Shown piece by piece: positions 1 through 7,028 of a stretch of 15,433 bases of DNA (positions are counted from its first letter, which is position 1; every line of letters begins with the position of its first letter). The position numbers and the translations under genes were made by a program. Below the pieces are notes generated by a model that had not been told where the DNA came from, did no database searches, and saw nothing but the letters and a program-made list of their open reading frames with translations. The DNA is from Candidatus Rifleibacteriota bacterium. GTDB lineage: Bacteria > Riflebacteria > Ozemobacteria > Ozemobacterales > Ozemobacteraceae. The stretch spans positions 1 through 15,433 of the forward strand of contig JAKQQP010000362.1 of assembly GCA_029564115.1 (NCBI GenBank), read 5' to 3'.

Positions 1-1318
1 GTTGCACCCCACATCTGATCTCAGAGGGCTCAACGTATTGGTTATCGATGACAGTGAATCGTCACTGAACGCGTTCAGGTCGCAGCTGCAATCGCTTTCT
101 TTCGTTGTTTCAACCGCCAGGTCGTTAGAAGAGGCCTCAGAGCGGCTTTCTTCACGCGTCGCCGTGCGCCGGTTCGACCTTATCCTCCTCGACTGGAAAT
201 TCCCGGGCATCAGCGGTCCCGAAGCAATCAGAGCCATCAGAAAATCATCGATGACAGAAGGCGAAGACGGCCGGAAAATTCCTATAATCAGCGTCGTTCC
301 ATTTGGCCAGGAAATCATCGCTGAAAAGACCATTGGCAGCGAACTTGAAGCTCTGCTGATCAAGCCTTTTACTCTATCAACACTTCTTGACACGATCCTC
401 AGGGTTTTTCACAAAGACGTATCGATCCCAAGGCGCAGTTCCCGCGCAAGCCTTAGCCCGGAAGTCCTTGCCGACCTTAAGGGTTTAAGAATTCTGCTGG
501 TCGAAGATAATGAAATCAATCAGGATTTTGCATCAGAGCTCCTCAACAAAACCGGAATCATTGTTGAAATAGCAGGTAACGGCCTGATTGCTCTGCAGAT
601 GCTGGAAAAGCATCAATTCGACTGCGTTCTGATGGACGTGCAGATGCCGGAAATGGACGGATATGCCGCCGCCAGAGCCATAAGACTTCAGGAAAAGTTC
701 CGCCAGCTGCCTGTGATTGCCATGACAGCAGGCGCCATGTCTGGCGATCGTGAAAAGGCTCTGCAGGCTGGCATGAACGATTACGTAACCAAACCTATTG
801 ACCCGCAGAAGCTTTTCCGTAAGCTGTTGCAATGGACCCACACCGACAGATCAGCATCGTCGCTCAGTGAAGCTTCTGAAAAACAAAGTCAGGCAATTCA
901 GAAATTGCCACAGATTCCCGGAATGGACGTCGAAGCCGGTCTCGAAAGAATAGGCGGCAACATTGCAATGCTGATTAAAGTAATGAAAAAGTTCTGCCTT
1001 AATCATGCTGATGCCACCGACAAAATTAAGAAAGCACTCGAAACAGGGCAAAATGACGAGGCAAGGATTCTTGTTCATAATCTCGCGGGAGTTGCAGGAA
1101 ATCTTGGGGTAAAAGCCATTGAAAACCAAGCCCGGGCTATTGAGGCATCGATCGTCAACGGCCAGATCGAGCTGGCCCATGAAATTCTGCGTCAGCTGAA
1201 AACCGAGCTTAACCAGTTCATTGCTGCAGCGGAGAAGCAGTTGAATTCAGAAACTCAACCTGCAGCAGCGACAAACACGACGCACACGAACCGGCAACAG
1301 CCAGCAAAAGGATTGTAA
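1..1318 (+). CDS. Hybrid sensor histidine kinase, C-terminal part (REC-REC-HPt), cut by the left edge
   Basis: This is the 3' end of a phosphorelay sensor kinase; the kinase core should lie upstream of the window. Residues are counted from the codon at base 2. REC1 (about 8-135) has the acidic pair D16-D17, phospho-acceptor D64 in LLDWKFPG and the conserved lysine K121. REC2 (about 161-278) has E168-D169, D212 in LMDVQMPEMDG, T242 and K264. An HPt domain (about 305-405) carries the candidate phospho-histidine H359 in VHNLAGVAGNLG. The linker LRGLNVLVIDD is typical of the junction after a HATPase domain in hybrid kinases. The TTG at base 2 is not a credible start, since only one base precedes it and no lone REC-REC-HPt start signals can be seen. 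In REC1 the usual switch Thr/Ser is replaced by valine (V99), so REC1 may be a modulatory receiver and REC2 the one that passes phosphate to the HPt. The 3' end is a Thr/Gln-rich tail. Confidence 0.93.
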   Translation, partial: LHPTSDLRGLNVLVIDDSESSLNAFRSQLQSLSFVVSTARSLEEASERLSSRVAVRRFDLILLDWKFPGISGPEAIRAIRKSSMTEGEDGRKIPIISVVPFGQEIIAEKTIGSELEALLIKPFTLSTLLDTILRVFHKDVSIPRRSSRASLSPEVLADLKGLRILLVEDNEINQDFASELLNKTGIIVEIAGNGLIALQMLEKHQFDCVLMDVQMPEMDGYAAARAIRLQEKFRQLPVIAMTAGAMSGDREKALQAGMNDYVTKPIDPQKLFRKLLQWTHTDRSASSLSEASEKQSQAIQKLPQIPGMDVEAGLERIGGNIAMLIKVMKKFCLNHADATDKIKKALETGQNDEARILVHNLAGVAGNLGVKAIENQARAIEASIVNGQIELAHEILRQLKTELNQFIAAAEKQLNSETQPAAATNTTHTNRQQPAKGL

Positions 1319-1397
1319 ATAGCAGAAAACAGTATTAAAATGATGCTGTATTCGATCATTACAAGCACTCCAGCGAAAGAGCAGCAGAATTACAACA

Positions 1398-2039
1398 ATG
1401 AAAAATCTCGAAGAACTTCTCGTCACAGAATTAAAACTGCGCTTCCAGCCAGACATCATAATTCTCTACGGTTCCCGTGCCCGCGGCGATGCTGATATAA
1501 ACAGCGATATTGATGTTGCCTGCTTCTGCCAGAAGCCCGAATTAAAGAAAGAAGCCCGTAGTTTTCACGGACTTTCCCTTGACGCGTGGTTTTACCCGAC
1601 CGAATCGATGAACTCCGACAATGATGAATTTTTGCGACTGCACGACGGCCGCTGCCTGCAGGACATGGACGGAACCGGCCGCGCTTTTCTGCAAAGGCTG
1701 CATGAAAGATTTCTCAAGGGTCCTGCACCTGTTGCCGAAGAAGAGCGCAAGCATTCGATCGAGTGGGTCAGAAAAATGCTGCAGCGTGCTTCCGGCAACA
1801 GTATCGAAGCTCTTTACCGTCGCAGCTGGCTGGCAGTCGAAATACTCATGATCTACTTTCAGCTGCGCAATCAGTGGTATTGCGGCCCCAAAAAAAGCTT
1901 CGGCTGGCTCGAAAAAAATGACCCGCAGGCCCTCAAACTGTTTCAGGCGGTTTACCAGAACCCCGAAAATCTGCAGGCCCTTCATGTTCTGGCAGATCAT
2001 GTCATTGCAACCGACCGGCAGAATTCTGGCGATAAATGA
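1398..2039 (+). CDS. Stand-alone nucleotidyltransferase (Pol beta/MNT superfamily) with helical C-terminal domain
   Basis: A 213-residue predicted cytoplasmic protein. Residues 20-40 hold the nucleotidyltransferase signature, with G25-S26 followed by the metal-binding pair D37 and D39 (GSRARGDADINSDID). D62 in LSLDAWFYP is a likely third carboxylate. Residues 110-205 are predicted all-helical and resemble the HEPN/KNTase-C type of substrate-binding domain. Known relatives include aminoglycoside nucleotidyltransferases and the MNT component of MNT-HEPN toxin-antitoxin pairs, which AMPylates its partner. Here both parts lie in one chain and no partner gene is adjacent. I see no HEPN RNase motif (R-x4-6-H), so an RNase toxin activity is unlikely. 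The substrate cannot be told. The ATG start lacks a clear Shine-Dalgarno sequence. The gene sits 79 bases after the kinase gene and may have its own weak promoter. Confidence 0.88.
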   Translation: MKNLEELLVTELKLRFQPDIIILYGSRARGDADINSDIDVACFCQKPELKKEARSFHGLSLDAWFYPTESMNSDNDEFLRLHDGRCLQDMDGTGRAFLQRLHERFLKGPAPVAEEERKHSIEWVRKMLQRASGNSIEALYRRSWLAVEILMIYFQLRNQWYCGPKKSFGWLEKNDPQALKLFQAVYQNPENLQALHVLADHVIATDRQNSGDK

Positions 2040-2084
2040 CCGTCAGAAAACCTGCTACCACTAAAACAGTTGCTTTGAGATATA

Positions 2085-2093
2085 TGCTATCAT
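2085..2093 (+). promoter_or_regulatory. Candidate extended -10 promoter for the TSUP transporter gene
   Basis: TGCTATCAT matches the extended -10 pattern TGnTATnnT and lies 44 bases before the transporter ATG. No good -35 hexamer is seen at the right distance, which extended -10 promoters tolerate. It rests on pattern matching alone. Confidence 0.35.
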
Positions 2094-2136
2094 TTTCTCT
2101 GAACCTCCTTTAACCTGAAAATCCTGGATCTCCGAC

Positions 2137-2895
2137 ATGACTTATGAAATGCTTGGCTTTCTCTTTTTCGCTGCCGGAATAGCTGGTTTTATCGACACGC
2201 TTGCCGGTGGTGGCGGCTTGATTACCATACCGGCACTTATTCTGAGCGGGATTCCGCCGCACGCCGCCCTCGGCACCAATAAACTGCAGAGCTCTATCGG
2301 CAGCGGCACCGCCACTTTTATCATGTTCAAGAAACGCAAGGTGAACTGGTCCGACGTAAGATTTCTTATGCTGGCAGCCTTTGTCGGGGCTCTTGCCGGA
2401 ACCGTCGCCGTGCAATTCGTCGATGCGAAGGTATTGGGTTTCGTTATTCCGATAGTTCTCGTAATTATCGCAGCTTATTTTCTGCTGGCTCCAACCCCAT
2501 CAGAAGTGAACAATCAGCCACGCATGTCACCGCAGTTGTATCAGCGACTGCTGGTGCCGGCAATTGGCTGGTATGACGGCATGTTCGGCCCCGGAACCGG
2601 TTCGTTTTTTGCCCTGGCTGGCGTTTCGCTCAGAGGGCACGGCATGATCGACGCCACCATAATCGCCAAAACTCTCAATTTTGCCACCAATATCGCCAGT
2701 CTGGCGGTTTTTCTCATTGTTGGAAAAGTAGTCTGGATTGCGGGCCTGACAATGATGGTCGGGCAATTAATCGGTGCCGCCGCAGGTTCATATTGCCTGC
2801 TGCGCATAAATCCACGATACTTAAGGGTTCTGGTGGTTCTGATGTGCCTCAGCATGCTTGCCAGATACGCGGCAGCAAACGGCTGGTTCAGCTAA
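2137..2895 (+). CDS. yfcA: TSUP (TauE/SafE) family membrane transporter, YfcA-like
   Basis: A 252-residue integral membrane protein, a usual length for the YfcA branch of the TauE/SafE family, with about seven or eight hydrophobic segments. It shows the internal two-fold repeat of this family. The first half has D20 with the glycine run GGGG at 24-27 and then LGTNKLQSS at 45-53. The second half has WYDGMFGPGTGSFF at 145-158 and a second asparagine-bearing segment, KTLNFATNIAS. Family members export sulfite, sulfoacetate or other small organosulfur anions. The substrate of the YfcA branch is not settled and the neighbours give no clue, so the symbol marks similarity rather than function. The start is preceded only by a weak TGGA eight bases upstream, but the reading frame fits the family's N-terminus. 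It converges on the SH3b gene, with 14 bases between the stop codons and no obvious hairpin terminator. Confidence 0.93.
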   Translation: MTYEMLGFLFFAAGIAGFIDTLAGGGGLITIPALILSGIPPHAALGTNKLQSSIGSGTATFIMFKKRKVNWSDVRFLMLAAFVGALAGTVAVQFVDAKVLGFVIPIVLVIIAAYFLLAPTPSEVNNQPRMSPQLYQRLLVPAIGWYDGMFGPGTGSFFALAGVSLRGHGMIDATIIAKTLNFATNIASLAVFLIVGKVVWIAGLTMMVGQLIGAAAGSYCLLRINPRYLRVLVVLMCLSMLARYAAANGWFS

Positions 2896-2909
2896 AAACC
2901 TTGCAGCGC

Positions 2910-3902
2910 TTAATTTTCGGTATCATCGGCGCTGCCGGCAGCATCTTCTCTACCTTCGTCGCCATTTTTGGCTGATTCGACTGACTCGTTATTGCCAGAG
3001 TTCTCTGATACGGGAGTCAGAACCGTCTCAACCGGACTGCCGGCCTCCCAGGCTTTCCCGTTCCAGGTATAAAGAGTCTCGACTTTTTTCGCAGAGGCTG
3101 CCACGCCATTTTCACTGTCCGCTTCTTCATTGGTAGTGGTACGCAACAGCAGAGATTTCTCTCCCAGCCCTTCATCGCCCGGAAAGACAAACACAGATTC
3201 AACATGAAAAACCCCGGCTTCAGATACTTCTTCGGCAGTGGGGCCAGTTAAGATTTCCCTGCCGGTCCAGAAAAACAGAATGTTGCCGCGCGTGTAACCA
3301 CAGGCATCATAACCGCAGTTAATCTGAAAGACCTTTTTGATATCCTGAGTCCCCTTCCAGGAGAGTTCATCGATTCTTACATTGTAGCCATAATTCTTTT
3401 CCTGGCCCATCATGGTGGCAATCCATTTAAACGGTGCCCTGGCAATAATCTGCCCTTCAGAAATCACGCGGCACTCGCCGGCAAAATTGAACTCACCAAA
3501 CCCGGTAATACCCGAAACCAGCGTCAGCTTTTTCCCTGAGTCTTCGAAATTGATCGAGGCAAGCGACAGCAGACCACCCCAGATATGCCCCTGAACTTCC
3601 GGTTGAGAAACCGACTGTACCCTGTACCACGGAGCGGCAAAACCCGACATGGAGAATTCTCCGTAAGGCTCATCGAGTGTCTTCAGTTCAGTGCCAACCG
3701 GAAGGTTGCCAACGACACGCCCCGATGTCGAGGGGGCCGCCCGCAGGTTAACCTTGTCGGCAAACAGGTAAACTTTGGCCCCGGCGGCAAACTTGCCATA
3801 CTGGTAAATCTGTTCTTCGGCCTCTGCCAATGGGCAGAAAATCAGAATTGCAATGGTCATTATCATCAGAGCAGTATTCTGCAAAAAGCCGGTTCGAAGC
3901 AT
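2910..3902 (-). CDS. Secreted protein with bacterial SH3 (SH3b) domain
   Basis: A 330-residue predicted exported protein. Residues 1-28 are a signal peptide (hydrophobic core ALMIMTIAILIFCPL, likely cleavage after AEA). Residues about 42-112 form an SH3b domain with the hallmark VNLRAAPSTSGRVVGNLPVG and the closing WYRV and GHIWGGLL strands. SH3b domains commonly bind peptidoglycan or other envelope ligands. The middle (120-290) looks beta-rich and I do not recognise it. It has two cysteines about five residues apart (NCGYDACGY) that could form a disulphide outside the cytoplasm. The last 35 or so residues are a disordered tail rich in Ser, Asn, Asp, Glu and Gly. The start is supported by AGGAG (minus strand, 3911-3915) eight bases upstream. 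It is divergent from the small membrane protein gene, so the 146-base gap holds both 5' regions. Confidence 0.88.
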   Translation of the reverse strand: MLRTGFLQNTALMIMTIAILIFCPLAEAEEQIYQYGKFAAGAKVYLFADKVNLRAAPSTSGRVVGNLPVGTELKTLDEPYGEFSMSGFAAPWYRVQSVSQPEVQGHIWGGLLSLASINFEDSGKKLTLVSGITGFGEFNFAGECRVISEGQIIARAPFKWIATMMGQEKNYGYNVRIDELSWKGTQDIKKVFQINCGYDACGYTRGNILFFWTGREILTGPTAEEVSEAGVFHVESVFVFPGDEGLGEKSLLLRTTTNEEADSENGVAASAKKVETLYTWNGKAWEAGSPVETVLTPVSENSGNNESVESAKNGDEGREDAAGSADDTEN

Positions 3903-3986
3903 TGGTAATTCTCCTCTATCCTATGAATGACTTTTCTGTTCTTGAACGAGCGTAATATGGCTGCCTTGTGGCAAATTCAGGGTCTG

Positions 3987-4014
3987 TTGTTTTCGAAACG
4001 GTACATGATAAAAT
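3987..4014 (+). promoter_or_regulatory. Candidate promoter of the central gene train
   Basis: A TTGTTT hexamer (3987-3992), a 16-base spacer and TAAAAT (4009-4014), the latter preceded by TG at 4006-4007. Together these make an extended -10 element with five of six consensus bases. Transcription would start near 4021 and give a leader of about 28 bases before the ATG at 4049. It is the best promoter candidate upstream of the eight following same-strand genes. Confidence 0.45.
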
Positions 4015-4048
4015 ATACCACAGCAGGATACTGCGAAAGGATATATTG

Positions 4049-4477
4049 ATGCAGGTTTCTTCAAAAGAACAATTCTTGCCCGGGTTCAGAATCTCGATTG
4101 TCGACGCCCTTGTTCTGGCTGCAGGAACTGCCGGTTCGGCATTTTTGAGGTCAGAAAGCTCTGAGGCAGCCGTTCTGGTCGCCATGCCGGTTCTGCATTT
4201 TTTTCTTTTCTGCAATGTATTTCGCATCAAAAGACGAAAAGAATTGATCTGGGCCGCCATTTTCGTAATTTCTTCGGTCTTTTTTATTGTCTATCAGATG
4301 TTTTCAGCAGCATTTTTAATAATTGCGAATTTTCTTCTGGCTGCAGTATTTATTGCACTGGAAACGCGGGAACCTGACTATCACGGAATTTTCTGGCAAA
4401 AAATAAATCCGGGTCTTGAGCAGTGGTGGAGCAATAGAGGTGAAAGCAGCACCCGAACAGACCAGCGGCAGGCTTAA
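4049..4477 (+). CDS. Small membrane protein of unknown function, possible first gene of the MoxR operon
   Basis: A 142-residue protein with three or four hydrophobic segments (about 15-33, 39-58, 66-84 and 85-104). A conserved-looking basic loop, RIKRRKE, lies between the second and third, and a hydrophilic C-terminal tail of about 38 residues rich in Trp, Arg and Gln follows. I do not assign a family. The reading frame is open back to 3968, but the ATG at 4049 is preferred because AAAGGA lies seven bases upstream (4036-4041) and because the longer version would begin before the promoter candidate. The next gene, the AAA+ ATPase, starts 29 bases after the stop, so co-transcription is likely. 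If so, this protein could be a membrane anchor or partner of the soluble machine, which is inference only. Confidence 0.75.
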   Translation: MQVSSKEQFLPGFRISIVDALVLAAGTAGSAFLRSESSEAAVLVAMPVLHFFLFCNVFRIKRRKELIWAAIFVISSVFFIVYQMFSAAFLIIANFLLAAVFIALETREPDYHGIFWQKINPGLEQWWSNRGESSTRTDQRQA

Positions 4478-4506
4478 TCAGCAAACTTCTTGTAAAGAGA
4501 GAATTT

Positions 4507-6093
4507 ATGGCCAATTTACTGGAAAAGGCGAAGAATTTTTTTCAAAAAGTACCGGCATCGCCGACCAACCCACACAAACCGGTTGCCCGGCCCGAGTTCA
4601 AAATCGAAGATCTCTTTGAAACAGAGCAACAGGACTCCGGCAAAACTTCCGGGCTTGACGAGAAACTTCGCCAGGCCTATTTCTGGGTTACCAATACCGC
4701 TATCATCAGCCCGTTTTACGATATCGAATACAACGATGAGCCACCGCGAACCTTTCAGTTCGGCGACCGTAAGTTTGAGCTGGCGCTGCCGACCGGCCAG
4801 AGCTATTCAAGCTTCGTGCTAATACCGCTGCTGAACCTGGCAGTGCGTGGTCGCTGCCTGATTGTCGGCGGCCCCGGGCGCGGCAAAACCGCAACGGCGA
4901 TTCTCATGGGCCTGCTTGCCGGCTATTCGCAGATAGAAATAAAACGGGCAATTCAGCATGGCCAGCCGCAGATGACGATTGCCGATCTGCTCGGGCATCC
5001 TCTTCCGGCCGATATGGTCAAAGCCGACAACATCGGCGACATCAGAATCTCATGGCGCAAATGGCTGTCGATGCGGGTTAAAATCATCGATGAATATAAC
5101 CGCATTCCGACCAGAACCCAGTCGGCGCTGCTGACGGTTCTCGCCGACAATTATGCCGAAATTCTCGATCAGGTTTTTGAGTGCCCCGATTCAGCCTGGT
5201 ATCTGACCGCCAACGACGATGGCGGCGGCGGCACCTATCAGGTTATCGAAGCGCTGCGTGACCGTATCGATATCGTGATCAGGGCATTTCACTTCAATAC
5301 AAGGTTTCTGGCTGATCTGCAGCGTCGCATCGAGTTGTCATTCAAACCCGAAGAAATTATTCCGCCAGAAATCATCTTTTCCGAAGATGAGCTGACGCTG
5401 ATCAATAAAGAGATCCGCAAGGTTCGCATCGACGAAAAGGTGCGACGACCACTCGAATTCTTCTGCCGTCACTTCGAATTCTTCGAACCCGCCTCGACCA
5501 GACTCGAATACATGACCAAAGACACAGCAAAGCTCTCTGGCCAGGATTTCGCCCAGCTGGCAAAAGAAGAAACCGGCAAAGATTTGATCAGAGACCTCGG
5601 CTCGCAGACAAAAAATGGCCTCTCGGTAAGAAAACTGATGACCATTATTCAGTTCTCAAAGGCTCTCGCATATTTCAGAGGTTCGCCAGAAGTCGAAATC
5701 GAAGACCTGCGGCAGATTATTCCGTTTGTGCTGCATGACACGCTGACCCCGCATCTTGAATCGCCATTCTTTGATCAGCCACGCCATGAGTCATATCGAA
5801 TCGACCGCATCAGCTGGCTGCGCAAGCTGTTCGACCTGTCGAACGAAGAATTTTTCAGGCGCGGTCTGCAAAAATCCGATCCGGTAGCTGATTTTGAAAA
5901 AGAATTCGAACTTGGTCTCGAAGGGCTGCCGGTCGACGAAATCGAAAGACGCATGAACGATATCGAAAAACAGCTCGGGATGATGGCAAAGTCAGGCAAA
6001 GTTTACGGGCACATGGCCGACGACATCCTGAAGCTCAAGTATTTTCATCAGCGTTATACCAACTACCGGCGGTGGCTGAAATGGAAAAAATAA
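4507..6093 (+). CDS. MoxR-type AAA+ ATPase
   Basis: A 528-residue soluble AAA+ protein. After a polar N-terminus of about 95 residues come Walker A GGPGRGKT (121-128), Walker B with D195-E196 in VKIIDEYNRI followed by PTRTQSALL, sensor 1 N236 in WYLTANDD, and the arginine-finger region EALRDRIDI (R251/R253). The order IDEYNRIPTRTQSALL then GGGGTYQVIEALRDRID mirrors the MoxR pattern DEINR-PPKTQSALLEAM then EGTYPLPEAQLDRF. A helical lid and an extra C-terminal region follow, with charged helices at 455-500, making it longer than a typical MoxR of about 320-350 residues. Family members (RavA, NorQ, CbbQ, GvpN, ChlI) work as ATP-driven remodellers with a VWA-domain partner, and such a partner is encoded two genes downstream. 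The Shine-Dalgarno region is AAAGAGAG shortly before the ATG. The next gene overlaps its 3' end. Confidence 0.93.
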   Translation: MANLLEKAKNFFQKVPASPTNPHKPVARPEFKIEDLFETEQQDSGKTSGLDEKLRQAYFWVTNTAIISPFYDIEYNDEPPRTFQFGDRKFELALPTGQSYSSFVLIPLLNLAVRGRCLIVGGPGRGKTATAILMGLLAGYSQIEIKRAIQHGQPQMTIADLLGHPLPADMVKADNIGDIRISWRKWLSMRVKIIDEYNRIPTRTQSALLTVLADNYAEILDQVFECPDSAWYLTANDDGGGGTYQVIEALRDRIDIVIRAFHFNTRFLADLQRRIELSFKPEEIIPPEIIFSEDELTLINKEIRKVRIDEKVRRPLEFFCRHFEFFEPASTRLEYMTKDTAKLSGQDFAQLAKEETGKDLIRDLGSQTKNGLSVRKLMTIIQFSKALAYFRGSPEVEIEDLRQIIPFVLHDTLTPHLESPFFDQPRHESYRIDRISWLRKLFDLSNEEFFRRGLQKSDPVADFEKEFELGLEGLPVDEIERRMNDIEKQLGMMAKSGKVYGHMADDILKLKYFHQRYTNYRRWLKWKK

Positions 6094-7028
6094 GCTGTCA
6101 ACCGCTGATCGAGCTTCTCCGTGAAAATGCCGAAAGTCTGAATCAGCTGCTCAAGTCTTTTAACAACGGCTCGAAACGCCTTAACACCGACTCGATTCCG
6201 GGCTGGTTCAAAGAGGTCATCGAACCGGTTTTTATCGCCGTGCACCAGCATAACCCGACTCTGAGCCGGCGCGTCTTCGACGCCCTCTACAATGATATGC
6301 TGCAGACCCTTTCTTCAGCCGCTGGGCAACAGTCCAACCAGTTGCTCAGATCATGCCGGCTGCTGCTGACACAGAACCCCGCTCTGACCGCCGCTAACCC
6401 GGCCAGGCTGATAAAAATACTCAGTGTGGCGACCCTTAGAATTTCGCGCCATTCAATTGCCGCCGCCGAAAAATGGCTGGCACTGATGCAGAAAATCTTT
6501 GCCGCAGCGGGCAGTATCGGCCAGCTGCTTCTGGCAGCAAGATTTGCCGCCTGGCGCTGCGGCATGGCGCACCTGCGTCACCTCACCGGTTCTCTGAGCA
6601 AACTTGAACCCGGATTACGCAACCTGATTTTTGCTGATGAAAAAATCAGCGAAGATGATCTGAGTAAAAGCTGGCCAGATGGAGCTGGCACGAAGCCATT
6701 TTCGCTTGGTGCTTTCAAAGGTCTGCAGGGTAAATTCATGCGCCCGCCCAGGGTGTTTCTTGATAATAACCTCGTATTTGTCGCTGACGGGCGCTATTCT
6801 GCAGTAGTTTTTGCCGACCGGTATGGGGCGCTTCTGCACGACGCCCCAGAAATTTCAGAAGACCTGATTCCGAACGTTTTAAAAACTGTCGACCTGGCCC
6901 CACCCGAAGCGGCAAAAATTCTCAGCCGCTACCCCGACCTGACCTCATGGGTTTATCATGACGCAACCCTTTACCTTACCACCGCTTCGTCACATGCAGT
7001 TTTCGTCTTCGGAGCGATAAAAGATTGA
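6081..7028 (+). CDS. Unrecognised helical protein between the MoxR ATPase and VWA genes
   Basis: A 315-residue predicted cytoplasmic protein with no signal peptide or membrane segment and no motif I recognise. Residues 1-175 look strongly alpha-helical, with repeated Leu/Ala-rich helices. The stretch 215-260 looks beta-rich (PPRVFLDNNLVFVADGRYSAVVFADRYGALL region), and the C-terminus ends in two short strands. It may combine a helical scaffold with a small C-terminal globular domain. The frame also has a GTG at 6072, but the ATG at 6081 is chosen because GGCGGTGG ends five bases before it. The gene then overlaps the ATPase by 13 bases. Its position between ATPase and VWA genes suggests an adaptor or substrate-recognition subunit, which is inference. 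A client specific to this lineage is equally possible. Confidence 0.82.
   Translation: MEKISCQPLIELLRENAESLNQLLKSFNNGSKRLNTDSIPGWFKEVIEPVFIAVHQHNPTLSRRVFDALYNDMLQTLSSAAGQQSNQLLRSCRLLLTQNPALTAANPARLIKILSVATLRISRHSIAAAEKWLALMQKIFAAAGSIGQLLLAARFAAWRCGMAHLRHLTGSLSKLEPGLRNLIFADEKISEDDLSKSWPDGAGTKPFSLGAFKGLQGKFMRPPRVFLDNNLVFVADGRYSAVVFADRYGALLHDAPEISEDLIPNVLKTVDLAPPEAAKILSRYPDLTSWVYHDATLYLTTASSHAVFVFGAIKD
7011..7028 (+). promoter_or_regulatory. Ribosome binding site and TTGA start/stop overlap deciding a TTG start
   Basis: GGAG (7011-7014) lies ten bases before TTG at 7025, and the TTG overlaps the TGA stop (7026-7028) of the preceding gene. The next in-frame methionine is about 42 codons downstream, so the TTG is the better start. 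The arrangement implies stop-start translational coupling. Confidence 0.6.

Noticed and set aside
1339..1360. Inverted repeat AATGAT/ATCATT with a ten-base loop between the first two genes
   Set aside because: It is short, AT-rich and not followed by a T run, so neither terminator nor operator can be argued.
1542..2000. A 152-codon minus-strand open frame opposite the nucleotidyltransferase
   Set aside because: The plus strand carries intact catalytic motifs, and the antisense product shows no domain and no ribosome site worth noting.
3962..3973. TGCC-TTGT-GGCA hairpin in the divergent intergenic region
   Set aside because: A four-base stem with no conserved context is expected by chance.
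3968..4048. An N-terminal extension of the small membrane protein to base 3968
   Set aside because: The extension lacks a ribosome site and would overlap the promoter candidate, while the ATG at 4049 has AAAGGA at the right distance.
6072..6080. A GTG start for the 315-residue protein
   Set aside because: The ATG nine bases further on is better placed relative to the GGCGGTGG sequence.
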